This document shows positions 13,903 through 22,604 of a stretch of 22,868 nt of DNA, piece by piece (position 1 is the first letter of the stretch; each line of letters begins with the position of its first letter). The position numbers were made by a program, and so were the translations under genes. This stretch comes from Clostridiales bacterium UBA4717 (GTDB taxonomy: Bacteria > Bacillota > Clostridia > Oscillospirales > CAG-272), in assembly GCA_002404395.1 (NCBI GenBank), contig DHJP01000036.1, forward strand, positions 328 to 23,195. The letters run 5' to 3'. The notes under the pieces were generated by a model. The model saw only the letters and a program-made list of their open reading frames with translations, ran no database searches and had not been told where the DNA came from.

Positions 13903-14336
13903 GCGCTCCGATGTGAGTCAAGATAATTCTGAAGTATTATCTGCGCCGAAAGCGTGTCCACCACGTTCTTTCGGCGTTTTCCTTTTGTATCGGTAAAATT
14001 CAAGATCTGATGCGCCGCCATCGTACTGCAACGTTCATCAAAAAATTCAATGCTTGCTCCGACGCCGAGCTGATCCTCCACAAGTTTGGCAAATTCTCTG
14101 ACGTGCTCCGCCATAGGTCCCTCTGTACCGTTCATATTTATCGGCATACCTATAACGATCTTTGCGGCGCCGAGCTCGACCGCTTTTTCCGCAACCTTTT
14201 TTGCAGTTTCGACGATATACGTGCTGTACACGGTCCCTGCGGGAGTGGCAAGCAGTCCCAGATCATCGCTGACGGCAAGTCCGGTCCTGGCATCTCCGAA
14301 GTCCACGCCGAGAATCTTTGCTTTTTTTTCAGTCAT
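13884..14336 (-). CDS. ruvX: Holliday junction resolvase RuvX (YqgF)
   Basis: A 150-residue RNase H-fold protein of the RuvX/YqgF family, implicated in pre-16S rRNA 5' processing and proposed as a resolvase. Three acidic active-site residues are visible: D12 (GVDFGDARTGLA), E101 (FFDERCST) and D127 (NVVDTLSAQIIL). IGMPINMNGTEG near 62-73 is the usual glycine loop. The length is normal for the family. The start at 14336 overlaps the rbsK stop by 8 nt, so translation is probably coupled. The 3' end overlaps the SGNH gene tail to tail. Confidence 0.94.
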   Translation of the reverse strand: MTEKKAKILGVDFGDARTGLAVSDDLGLLATPAGTVYSTYIVETAKKVAEKAVELGAAKIVIGMPINMNGTEGPMAEHVREFAKLVEDQLGVGASIEFFDERCSTMAAHQILNFTDTKGKRRKNVVDTLSAQIILQNYLDSHRSAQAPAT

Positions 14337-15264
14337 TTTTTCCGTATTCCTTTATGAATTTTTCAACTTCTTCCTCTGTCGGAACAGATGACGAAGCTCC
14401 TTTTTTTGATACAACCATCGCCCCGACGGCATTCGCATATCTGCAAGCCGCAAGTATGTCGGCGCCGCGCATATATTCAAGTGTCAACGCCGCCGTAAAC
14501 GCATCTCCCGCCGCCGTGGTATCAATTACGCTTGTCTCATACGGCGCACAAAGATTCTGGTATGTACCGTCATAAACAAAACAACCGCGACCGCCGAGTT
14601 TAATAACGATGTACTTTACTTTCATTCGTTCGTAAAGCGCAGACGCCGCCCTCAGGCAATTACCTAAATTATCCGGCATAATACCGGTAAATCTGTAAGT
14701 CTCGCTCTCATTCGGTGAAAACACCTCGATCTCGGGCAGTTTTTCAAGCGGGATCGCGTCGCTCGCAGGTCCCGCGTCAATAAATATCGGGATATTCTGA
14801 AGAACGGCGTATTCGCAGGCAGTAAGTACGGTATCATATGGTATTTCAAAATTCAGATATACCGCATCGGGATAGCAGAGGAACGCTTCATCGACCTCAT
14901 TTTTTCCGATTGCACGGTTAGCGCCCGGATATACAACGATCCGATTCATTCCGCTTGATTCGACCATGATCACCGCAAGCCCGGTCGGGTATTTTTGACT
15001 GCGTGAAACAAATCTGGTATCAAGCGAATTTTTGTTGTAAAAGTCAAGCAATGTGTCGCCGTGCGCATCACGTCCGAGCTTTGTGCAAAAAACGCAATCA
15101 CCGCCGAGTCTTGAAAAAGCGATTGCCGAATTGGCTCCCTTGCCGCCGGGCAGGAATGCATAGCTGCCGCCGTCGATCAGCGTTTCTCCGGCAGACGGAA
15201 GCCGTCTGACCGTCATTGCCATATCCATATTTGCGCTGCTGATAACAAGTATTCTTTTTTTCAT
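14329..15264 (-). CDS. rbsK: Ribokinase (PfkB family)
   Basis: A 311-residue PfkB sugar kinase that phosphorylates ribose at O5. The substrate motif PGGKGANSA is at 39-47 (PfkB signature 1), NESE is at 185-188, and the second signature DTTAAGDAF is at 248-256 with catalytic base D254. DTTAAGD is the form found in known ribokinases, so ribose is favoured over other sugars. No ribose transporter or pyranase is adjacent, so the enzyme may serve nucleoside or ribose salvage. The ATG at 15264 has GGAGGAAGG directly before it. It is followed by ruvX with an 8-nt overlap. Confidence 0.9.
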   Translation of the reverse strand: MKKRILVISSANMDMAMTVRRLPSAGETLIDGGSYAFLPGGKGANSAIAFSRLGGDCVFCTKLGRDAHGDTLLDFYNKNSLDTRFVSRSQKYPTGLAVIMVESSGMNRIVVYPGANRAIGKNEVDEAFLCYPDAVYLNFEIPYDTVLTACEYAVLQNIPIFIDAGPASDAIPLEKLPEIEVFSPNESETYRFTGIMPDNLGNCLRAASALYERMKVKYIVIKLGGRGCFVYDGTYQNLCAPYETSVIDTTAAGDAFTAALTLEYMRGADILAACRYANAVGAMVVSKKGASSSVPTEEEVEKFIKEYGKND

Positions 15265-15299
15265 AGTCCTTCCTCCCGAACAGATTTTTATGGATCACT

Positions 15300-15320
15300 C
15301 AAGCCGCGATCTGCGGCTTG
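15300..15320. other. Hairpin between the surface protein gene and rbsK
   Basis: 8-bp perfect stem CAAGCCGC/GCGGCTTG with a 5-nt loop, 27 nt beyond the stop of the leftward surface-protein gene. There is no adjoining T run, so termination would be weak. Confidence 0.5.
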
Positions 15321-15346
15321 CTTACGAACACGTACTGATCCGTTTC

Positions 15347-18277
15347 TTACTCATTTCGCTTTTTTCCGAACAAAACTACCATTATCGTTACTGTAATCAA
15401 CACCGCGAGCAAAGAAATGAATATTAAAATTACCGTCATGTCGTTGCTTTGCGCAACATCTCCGCCGAGCCTGAGCAGCGAGATCTTTTCCGCCAATTCC
15501 GAATCGTCATATTTGGCGGAATATCCGCATATATTATCCGCATATATCTGAGCGTCCGAAGCAAGACTGTCATAAAGCAGGATCTGAACCGAAGTAAAGC
15601 CGCCGTGAGCTTCAACACCCGAAAAGTCAATATACAGCGTTTGCTTTTCCCCGTATACAAGCTCGGCGGTACTGTCGAACACCGCTCCGTCTCCGATAAA
15701 CCTTACAACTATATCGGCAGTCTCGCCGGTCGAATCGCCCTTATCAACAAGCAGATCAAGCGATAAATACGGAGTCAATGAAAAATCGTTCGGATAGCCG
15801 AAGCTGCAACCGATCCCCATAGGCTCGGCGTAGTTGTCGTTTGAACGTTCAAGCTGGCCGAAAAGCTCGGCATTTTTTACGTTTACCTCTTTTGCATTGT
15901 ACGAAGCGCACCAATTCCCGATACCCTCATACGAACCGAAACCGTAATACAGGTACGTGCCGACGTAATCGGAATCAAGCCCGCCGAGCGTCGGCTTGAC
16001 GGTCCTTTCGGTCGCAGTTCCGACCGAAAGATTTTTAAGCATCCAGACAAGCTCTGACAGCGTTTCGGTCTCAAGACGATATATATATCTGCCGGAAAAA
16101 CCGTTTTTTTCCGCCCTCGACGCGCGGTTTGCCGTTTCCGGTTCGGATTCAAGCGCACGCTTACTTACTCTGTCAATAATTATCACGCTCCGACTTGTGC
16201 TTGCCGACTGTGCGGGCGCAAAAAAGGCTTCCTCCTCCGGGTGCGAAGCTTCGTTTCCGTATCTCCACAAACTTTCAAGTTCTTCAATGCAGATCCCGTA
16301 ATCAAACTCGCCCTCGTCGCAAATGTATTCCTTAAGCGCCTCCATATACAACAGAGTATCATAAATGTTTTCATTCTGCGCAAGCAGTTCGTACTCATAC
16401 ACATCCCCGAGAGACGCATATACGCGCACCGGATATCCTACCGCCTTTGATGAAGTCGATACCAGCCTCAGTATATCCGAATACGATTCGGCGTGCTCGG
16501 TAACAGACATCAGCGGCGCACCGTTTTGCGGCGGCACAGCATTGACCGCATTGCCTACTATATAGCCGTCGATCTTGCCGCCGCGACTTCCCGCCTTATA
16601 TCGCGAGCTCAAAAATCCGACCGACGCACGCAGCAGATCGTATCCCTGTTCATTATGAATGTTCAAAAAATATCCTTTTGAAAAACGGTTTCCCGCGCCC
16701 GAATACAACAGCTCGGGAATCGCTTCGCCCGACACTTCGAGCCTGAGCGTAATACCTACACCGGCATCCGACAATGCCGATATGCGTCTGTCCAATTCAT
16801 CGGTGTACTCGCGGTCAAAATAATAATATCCGCCGATATTTTCGTGAATATACCCGCTTCTTTCCGCACTCAGGAGACGATCAAGCGCTACGTCTATCAC
16901 TGTCGCTTTGGCAAATTCGGTGCCCACTGCAGCGTCCGAGTCGGCAATGATACCCACAGCAAAGCGTTCGGTCGCTCCGGTTTCGGCTTCGCCGAAGCTG
17001 ACATAGCTCGGAGTGTCGATAAGCTTAGGCACCGTGTCATCGGTAACTACGACATATTTTTTGTATATTTCCTCGGGATTATGTTCGCCCACGTTGAGAA
17101 CGAACCTGAATTTTGTTGACATTCCGTGGATAGCCAATGCATTTTCACGGTCAAACACATATTTGTCGGTATTCTCGTTAAGTTCAAGAGCATAAAGCAA
17201 AAGCTCGCTGTCGGCATTTTCCGAAACATATTCTCGCGGAACCGTCCCGCTCACGGTGATCATACCGCTTTCTTCATCATAACGGCAGGTCTCGATCTTG
17301 CCGTAGACCGTACCGGAATTTTTATCATAGACCGACGCGGAGGTTATGGAATGGATGATATAGCTTCCGGGGGTGTTTTCAAATTCAAGCGTTATACCTA
17401 CGATCCGTGCGGCGTTTTCATCATTCAGATAATAAATTTTCGCTTCTGATCTCGGCGTTGTCTCAAAGCCGGTCTCGCGCAGACCGCCGTCCGAATAAGT
17501 CAAAAACACCTTTACGAATTCCGAATCGGTACGATTTTCAAGTCTGAATCTGAGCGCGTTTGAGAACGGCGGAATATACGCCTCGGGCGTGAACATAAAT
17601 ACCGCCGAAGTGTGCGCACCGTCGGGTGTGACCGAAAACGAGGTCATATTCTCATCAAAGCTTACCGTCGCTCCGTCACATTCAAAATCTTCAAACATAA
17701 ACCGCTCGGCCTTGCCCGCGTCCGCGCTTCCGTGCGCCGATATATCATCAATGCAGAAACCGCCGTCCCAGATACCGGTAGATACGCGATCGGGGATCAC
17801 TCCGACTTCAACCGCACAAATCGAATCCTTTCCGCCAAAATCCGATATGTCAAGCGTGATCTCCGACCATTCGCCCGCACGCACGCTGGTTATGCTTTCG
17901 ATCGAAGCAAGTTCGGAGTCATACAGCGTGATCCGCGCATAACAGATCCTACTCTCGCCATCGGGCAGCGGAACTACCTTTATCCTCATTTTGATCGCTC
18001 GGTAAGCCGAAAGATCGCGCGCTTCTTCAAATGTACCGACGGCGGTGATAATACGGTCCGACTGCACCGAAAAAGCGGAAAGCTCAAGGTATGCTTCGTT
18101 TCCTGAGCGCACCTTATCTATTCTGCAATCGGCATCCGCCGCAGTCCATGAAATTCCGGAATCATTCTCGCCGAAATCGTCTATTATCATATATTCGTCG
18201 GCTGAAACCGAAAGCGCCGACGCGGTGCAAAGCAATACCAAAGCAATTGCCGCCAACACTTTTTTTAAAGTGCCCAT
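15347..18277 (-). CDS. Large surface-anchored protein with jelly-roll-like and TIM-barrel-like (possibly DUF5722) regions
   Basis: A 976-residue exported protein. The signal peptide LKKVLAAIALVLLCTASALSVSA is followed by the mature start DEYMIID. The C-terminus has one membrane helix (about residues 949-970) and a KKRNE tail, so the bulk is outside and tethered. Regions in order are two jelly-roll carbohydrate-binding-like modules (about 28-180 and 190-320; note IDDFGEND and GGFCIDDIS), an Ig-like stretch (about 325-420), a barrel-like region (about 435-720) resembling DUF5722 or glycoside-hydrolase clan folds, and a final beta-rich module (about 790-925). The expected barrel Glu in a GNEVN-type motif reads GNAVN at 575-579, so catalysis is doubtful. 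The ATG at 18277 is chosen because the longer frame starts with TTG and would place the signal peptide internally. Hairpin copy F lies 12 nt upstream. Confidence 0.72.
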   Translation of the reverse strand: MGTLKKVLAAIALVLLCTASALSVSADEYMIIDDFGENDSGISWTAADADCRIDKVRSGNEAYLELSAFSVQSDRIITAVGTFEEARDLSAYRAIKMRIKVVPLPDGESRICYARITLYDSELASIESITSVRAGEWSEITLDISDFGGKDSICAVEVGVIPDRVSTGIWDGGFCIDDISAHGSADAGKAERFMFEDFECDGATVSFDENMTSFSVTPDGAHTSAVFMFTPEAYIPPFSNALRFRLENRTDSEFVKVFLTYSDGGLRETGFETTPRSEAKIYYLNDENAARIVGITLEFENTPGSYIIHSITSASVYDKNSGTVYGKIETCRYDEESGMITVSGTVPREYVSENADSELLLYALELNENTDKYVFDRENALAIHGMSTKFRFVLNVGEHNPEEIYKKYVVVTDDTVPKLIDTPSYVSFGEAETGATERFAVGIIADSDAAVGTEFAKATVIDVALDRLLSAERSGYIHENIGGYYYFDREYTDELDRRISALSDAGVGITLRLEVSGEAIPELLYSGAGNRFSKGYFLNIHNEQGYDLLRASVGFLSSRYKAGSRGGKIDGYIVGNAVNAVPPQNGAPLMSVTEHAESYSDILRLVSTSSKAVGYPVRVYASLGDVYEYELLAQNENIYDTLLYMEALKEYICDEGEFDYGICIEELESLWRYGNEASHPEEEAFFAPAQSASTSRSVIIIDRVSKRALESEPETANRASRAEKNGFSGRYIYRLETETLSELVWMLKNLSVGTATERTVKPTLGGLDSDYVGTYLYYGFGSYEGIGNWCASYNAKEVNVKNAELFGQLERSNDNYAEPMGIGCSFGYPNDFSLTPYLSLDLLVDKGDSTGETADIVVRFIGDGAVFDSTAELVYGEKQTLYIDFSGVEAHGGFTSVQILLYDSLASDAQIYADNICGYSAKYDDSELAEKISLLRLGGDVAQSNDMTVILIFISLLAVLITVTIMVVLFGKKRNE

Positions 18278-18289
18278 AACAATTCCATA

Positions 18290-18302
18290 TCGGCGTAGCC
18301 GA
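18290..18302 (-). repeat. Start-proximal hairpin element, copy F
   Basis: TCGGC-(3 nt)-GCCGA with GTGAG before it on the leftward strand, ending 12 nt before the ATG of the large surface protein and followed by TATGGAA. Confidence 0.65.
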
Positions 18303-18381
18303 CTCACATTTTTGAAAGATACGTTCTGTCTGATCTCAGACAAACGATAAACGCATTTATGTATTTTCGCAATATATCCAT

Positions 18382-18410
18382 ATTATATCATCATTTTGCT
18401 CCTTTTTCAA
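18382..18410 (-). promoter_or_regulatory. Promoter of the large surface protein gene
   Basis: Reading leftward there is TTGAAA at 18410-18405, a 17-nt spacer and TATAAT at 18387-18382, about 105 nt before the ATG at 18277. The untranslated leader contains hairpin copy F. Confidence 0.75.
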
Positions 18411-18438
18411 CATAACGCCGAAAAAACCTTGATTTTAC

Positions 18439-18467
18439 TTGACATTATATTTTTATTGAGCTATAAT
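18439..18467 (+). promoter_or_regulatory. Consensus promoter of the MATE transporter gene
   Basis: TTGACA at 18439-18444, a 17-nt spacer and TATAAT at 18462-18467. This is a perfect match at both hexamers, 39 nt before the ATG. Confidence 0.88.
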
Positions 18468-18506
18468 AGTCGGGTCTCACGTATTTTTTTGAAAGGAGCA
18501 AAAAGC

Positions 18507-19841
18507 ATGGCAAATATCCAACTTTCGGAGCATTTCACTTTCGGGAAGCTGCTCAGATTTGTATTTCCCTCCATATGCATGATGGTGTTCACCTCCATAT
18601 ACGGAGTGGTGGACGGTCTTTTCGTGTCAAATTTTGCCGGCGACACTGCATTTGCGTCTATCAATCTGATAATGCCGTTTTTAATGATCCTCGGCGGCGT
18701 GGGATTCCTGTTCGGCACGGGAGGAAGCGCGCTTGTCGCAAAAACGCTCGGTGAAGGCGATAAGGAGAATGCAAACAGATACTTTTCTATGGTGCTTATG
18801 CTTACGGCGATAACCGGAGCGGCATTATCGGTTATCGGAATAGTATTTTTAAGACCTATATCGTATTTTCTCGGCGCAAGCGAAGAGATGATATCCGACT
18901 GCGTGATCTACGGCAGATGGATCCTCGGCTTCAATGTTGCATTTATGCTTCAGAACGTATTCCAAAGCTTCCTTGTAACCGCCGAGCGCCCAAAGCTCGG
19001 CTTGGTATTCACCGTAGCGGCAGGTGTCACGAATATGGTGCTTGACGCATTATTTGTCGCTGTATTCAAGTGGGGCGTGGCAGGTGCGGCAATCGCCACG
19101 GGACTCAGTCAGTCTGTCGGCGGCATAATACCGCTCATATTTTTCATGCGCTCAAAGACCTGTGCAATCAAGCCGGTCCGCACCAAAATCGAAGCGTCTC
19201 CGATGATCCGAGCTTGTATAAACGGCTCTTCCGAGCTGATGAGCAGTATATCTTCTTCTATCGTCGGTGCGCTGTACAACTTTCAACTGATGCGGATAGC
19301 GGGTAAGGTCGGAGTTGCCGCTTACGGAGTTCTGATGTACGTCCAATTCATCTTTTTGGCAATATTTATCGGATACTCGATCGGAATGTCACCTATAGTC
19401 AGCTACCACTACGGAAGCGGAAACAAAAAAGAGCTTAAGAATCTGCTTCTGAAGGGTCTTTGCTTTATGGCAGTTTCCGGCATGGTAATGTTCGCGCTTT
19501 CAAGAGCGCTTGCCGCGCCGCTGGCGTCGATATTTGTCGGCTATAATGAAGTAGCATATGAAATGACTAACCACGGGTTCATGATAATATCCTTTGCATT
19601 TTTACCGGCAGGCTTCAACATCCTCTCCTCGGCATACTTCACCGCGCTCAACAACGGCGGTGTGTCGGCGGCAATCTCATTTATCAGAACCCTGCTGTTC
19701 CAGACTTTGTCGGTCATAGTGCTCCCGATTCTGTTCGACCTCGAAGGCGTGTGGTGGTCGATTGCCGCCGCTGAAGTATTCGCTTTCGTCGTGTCGGCAG
19801 CGTTTATAATCGCAAAGCGTAAAAAATACGGATACCTTTAA
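18507..19841 (+). CDS. MATE family efflux transporter
   Basis: A 444-residue integral membrane protein of the MATE family (MatE domains twice, about residues 15-175 and 235-395). Around twelve hydrophobic helices can be counted. Typical segments are GVVDGLFVSNFAGDTAFASINLIMP (helix 1-2), GTGGSALVAKTLGEGDKENANRYF (the loop after helix 2), and MSPIVSYHYGSGNKKELKNLL in the second half. Members export cationic drugs or metabolites by Na+ or H+ antiport, and the substrate cannot be told here. The ATG at 18507 follows AAAGGAGC; the reading upstream to 18396 lies across the promoter. It is a monocistronic unit with its own promoter and terminator. Confidence 0.92.
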   Translation: MANIQLSEHFTFGKLLRFVFPSICMMVFTSIYGVVDGLFVSNFAGDTAFASINLIMPFLMILGGVGFLFGTGGSALVAKTLGEGDKENANRYFSMVLMLTAITGAALSVIGIVFLRPISYFLGASEEMISDCVIYGRWILGFNVAFMLQNVFQSFLVTAERPKLGLVFTVAAGVTNMVLDALFVAVFKWGVAGAAIATGLSQSVGGIIPLIFFMRSKTCAIKPVRTKIEASPMIRACINGSSELMSSISSSIVGALYNFQLMRIAGKVGVAAYGVLMYVQFIFLAIFIGYSIGMSPIVSYHYGSGNKKELKNLLLKGLCFMAVSGMVMFALSRALAAPLASIFVGYNEVAYEMTNHGFMIISFAFLPAGFNILSSAYFTALNNGGVSAAISFIRTLLFQTLSVIVLPILFDLEGVWWSIAAAEVFAFVVSAAFIIAKRKKYGYL

Positions 19842-19866
19842 TATTTGATAATTGTCGTCAAAAGCC

Positions 19867-19900
19867 GAGTCGGCGGATAAGCTTCCGTCGGCTCGTTTTT
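19867..19900 (+). terminator. Intrinsic terminator of the MATE gene
   Basis: 11-bp stem 19867-19877/19884-19894 (two G-T pairs), loop of 6 nt, followed by a TTTTTT run. It abuts the stop codon of the leftward helicase gene at 19901. Confidence 0.85.
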
Positions 19901-22393
19901 TCACAGCTCATTATTCCAGAATCGTCTGAGCAATTCACCGAGCGCACGCTTGTTGCCGACCCGCCTGAGCGGTTTCCAATGCTCCGGATAAAAACGACTG
20001 TATTCACGCGTCGAATAGCGGTCGTCGATCAGCAGTACAACTCCCCTGTCATTCTCGCTTCGTATGACTCTGCCCGCCGCCTGCAACACCTTTATCATCC
20101 CGGGAATACGGTATGCGTAATCATATCCGCGCGGCATATCGTCGTCCGCGCGTCTGTCGTAATAGTCTCTGATAATGTTTGAAAAGTCATTAAGCCCGGG
20201 AAGCCCTACGCCCACTATCGCACAGCCGATCAGCCTGTCGCCGAGATAATCCACTCCCTCGGCAAACGCTCCGCCGAGCACTCCGAAGGCAAGCAGACTT
20301 TTTTCATTCGTGCTCTCGTCAGTCTCTGCATCGTCTCCCTTACCGAAAAGAGCGCTGCCTCTGACAAGTCCCAAGCCCGTCAGTGCGTCGAGCTTGCTTT
20401 TCGGTTTTTCGGGCAGGGGCGCATCAGCGCTCTCAAAGCTTTTCAAAAAAGCCTTCCGCTCTTTTTCGGACATTCCGCTTTGCTGAACTATCGTTCTGAC
20501 CGACTTGTACTTTTTGTCAAAGATTTCATACACCTGCATCATGTATTTGTACGACGGGAAAAACGCAATGTAATTTCCGCTTTTTCCTCCGACCAGCTCG
20601 GCAAGCATATCGGCAACCGCGTTCACGGTCACCGTGCGGTCCTCAAAACGCGTGCTGAACTTTCCGACGGTGCATACGCAGAGATTTTCACGCGGGAACG
20701 GCGAATCAAGTACAAGCGTAAGATCGTTTTCCCCGCCTCCGAGCAGATCGACAAAATAATCCGACGGCGAAAGCGTTGCCGAAAACAGCACCGCCGAGCG
20801 TCCTTTGGAAAGGCAATGGGAAATTACCCCCGACGGGTCAATACAAAGCTCGCCGAACGAAAGCTCGCCGTTTTTATAGGTTATACGGCTCAAAAACCTT
20901 TCATCGAAAAATTCGGATATTTTCAGATAATCCTTCAGCTTACAGTACAGATCGTCAAGCTCCGTGCGCTCATAGCCCACAAAGCGAAAATATGCTTCAA
21001 GTGCCGCCGTAAGCTCCTTAAGACGACGGTTCAGTATTCCGAGCGGCTTCGGCGTCAGAAAGGTCCCGACCTTTCCGAGTCTGCGTTCTTCTATCTCCAC
21101 AAGCCGATCGGCGGTCTTCATATAAGACAGCACCTCGTAAAGCTTCGGAAAAATATATTTATCCTCGGGAGAGATCCGCATAAGCGCAGATTCAAACTCA
21201 GCGGTCGAAAGCTCGCAGGTGTACATATCCCTCGCGCGGTCGGCAAGATTATGCGCCTCGTCGACAAGAAATATATAATCGCCGCGTCCCGAAAAATACC
21301 GTCTGAAGTACACCTTAGGATCGAACAGATAGTTGTAATCACAAATCACAAGCTCGCAGTATTCTGAAATATCAAGCGAAAGCTCGTACGGACAGACATT
21401 GAATTGCTCAGCGTACTTTTTTATCGTGTCGGAGGTAAAGCATACCGCCCCCGACCCGCTGTTTTCGGTCCGGACGGCATTAAGCACCGCCTCCCTGACG
21501 CGCTCGAAATGCCCCCGCGCCTTCGGGCAACTGTCCGGGTCGCAACAGTTCGGTGCATTTTTACATATACGTTCCTTCGCACTGACAGTTATACATAAGG
21601 CTTTCAGACCGTTTCGGCACATTAAACGATATGCCGCCTCCGCCGCCTCCGCTATCGTGGTTTTTGAAGTAAAATAAAAGATCTTTTCCCCGAAGCCGTT
21701 GCCGAGCGCCTTGATTGCCGGAAAAAGCACCGCCATTGTCTTGCCTATGCCGGTCGGCGCCTCGGCAAACAGCTTTTTTGAAGTGCACATAGCCTCAAAG
21801 GCATACTCCACAAACTCACGCTGACCCGCTCGGTATTCTCCGTACGGAAATGAAAGTCTTTTGGCACTTTGAGAAAAAGACCTCCGAAGTGAGAGTTTTT
21901 CAGACTCCAAAACGACAAATTCCTGAAGCAGACCGTCCACAAATGCTCCGAGCGCTTCGGTCTCGTGCTCGGCTCGGAATCTTACTGTGTCCTCGTTCAC
22001 GATATCGCAATAGGTAAGCTGCGTTCCGATCCGGTCAAGTCCGTGATCGCAAGCATATATATACGCATAACACATCACCTGTGCGGTATGTGTCGGGCAA
22101 AAATTTTCTTCGATCTGAGAGATCGGCAGATTGATACACTTTATCTCATCTATAAAATACAGCGCTTCTTCCTGAATAACGCCGTCTGCACGTCCGACAA
22201 GCGAGATCTTCATTCCCGCGATCTCAAAGTCTTTTTTTAAATTCACCTCCGGTGCGTATACTGCACCGCCTTCCTTTTGCAGCTTTTTATGAAGTCGGAG
22301 GCTTTCTATAACCCTGAACGCGCCGCGCCGGTTATCAATATCCCCATACGGTACCAGCTTTTCGGTCAGTTCGCGTATTCCGAGTGTATACAC
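19901..22393 (-). CDS. Rad3/DinG-family ATP-dependent helicase with N-terminal Cas4/RecB-like nuclease domain
   Basis: Around 830 residues. The N-terminal PD-(D/E)xK-like domain has GRADG (D69 in the numbering used here) and EIK (E83, K85), as in Cas4/RecB-type nucleases of this helicase group. Superfamily 2 helicase motifs follow: Walker A APTGIGKT (213-219), a cysteine cluster C277, C283, C284 and C289 for a probable Fe-S domain, DEAH box at 378-381 (VDEAHNL), and motif VI QAAGRVIR at 771-778. It should unwind DNA with 5'-3' polarity. The start is uncertain: GTG at 22393 is the only family-consistent start, because the reading up to 22534 lies upstream of the promoter at 22441-22469. The AGGAGG at 22422-22417 is 23 nt away, too far for this GTG. 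Confidence 0.85.
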   Translation of the reverse strand: MYTLGIRELTEKLVPYGDIDNRRGAFRVIESLRLHKKLQKEGGAVYAPEVNLKKDFEIAGMKISLVGRADGVIQEEALYFIDEIKCINLPISQIEENFCPTHTAQVMCYAYIYACDHGLDRIGTQLTYCDIVNEDTVRFRAEHETEALGAFVDGLLQEFVVLESEKLSLRRSFSQSAKRLSFPYGEYRAGQREFVEYAFEAMCTSKKLFAEAPTGIGKTMAVLFPAIKALGNGFGEKIFYFTSKTTIAEAAEAAYRLMCRNGLKALCITVSAKERICKNAPNCCDPDSCPKARGHFERVREAVLNAVRTENSGSGAVCFTSDTIKKYAEQFNVCPYELSLDISEYCELVICDYNYLFDPKVYFRRYFSGRGDYIFLVDEAHNLADRARDMYTCELSTAEFESALMRISPEDKYIFPKLYEVLSYMKTADRLVEIEERRLGKVGTFLTPKPLGILNRRLKELTAALEAYFRFVGYERTELDDLYCKLKDYLKISEFFDERFLSRITYKNGELSFGELCIDPSGVISHCLSKGRSAVLFSATLSPSDYFVDLLGGGENDLTLVLDSPFPRENLCVCTVGKFSTRFEDRTVTVNAVADMLAELVGGKSGNYIAFFPSYKYMMQVYEIFDKKYKSVRTIVQQSGMSEKERKAFLKSFESADAPLPEKPKSKLDALTGLGLVRGSALFGKGDDAETDESTNEKSLLAFGVLGGAFAEGVDYLGDRLIGCAIVGVGLPGLNDFSNIIRDYYDRRADDDMPRGYDYAYRIPGMIKVLQAAGRVIRSENDRGVVLLIDDRYSTREYSRFYPEHWKPLRRVGNKRALGELLRRFWNNEL

Positions 22394-22440
22394 GTATTCA
22401 TTTGCCGTAAAAAACGCCTCCTCTCGTAAACTACGGATAT

Positions 22441-22469
22441 ATTTTATAACAAAAAAGCGAAATATGCAA
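22441..22469 (-). promoter_or_regulatory. Probable promoter of the helicase gene
   Basis: Reading leftward there is TTGCAT at 22469-22464, a 17-nt spacer and TAAAAT at 22446-22441, about 48 nt before the GTG at 22393. It falls within the first codons of the longest reading, which argues against that longer start. Confidence 0.6.
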
Positions 22470-22542
22470 TACCGCCGTTTAAAATCGCTCAAAGCCGACG
22501 CGCAAAGAGCCGGAATTAAACAAAAGTTTAACATACAAACAC

Positions 22543-22571
22543 TTGTAAACGCCGTATCTGTTTGATATAAT
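22543..22571 (+). promoter_or_regulatory. Promoter of the gene at the right edge
   Basis: TTGTAA at 22543-22548, a 17-nt spacer and perfect TATAAT at 22566-22571, about 34 nt before the ATG at 22605. Confidence 0.78.
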
Positions 22572-22604
22572 ATGTATTTGATATATTATCGGATCGGAGG
22601 AAGT

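Noticed and set aside
18396..18506. MATE gene starting at the upstream ATG at 18396
   Set aside because: That reading crosses a perfect promoter at 18439-18467. The ATG at 18507 has an AAAGGAGC site and begins at the family's usual N-terminus.
20480..21367. 295-codon rightward open frame inside the helicase gene
   Set aside because: It is antisense to conserved helicase motifs, has high Arg/Lys/His content, and has no promoter, ribosome site or recognisable domain.
22100..22393. Cas4-like nuclease domain as a hint of CRISPR or a defence island
   Set aside because: The domain is fused to a Rad3/DinG helicase, a common chromosomal arrangement. No repeats, cas genes or other defence genes are present.
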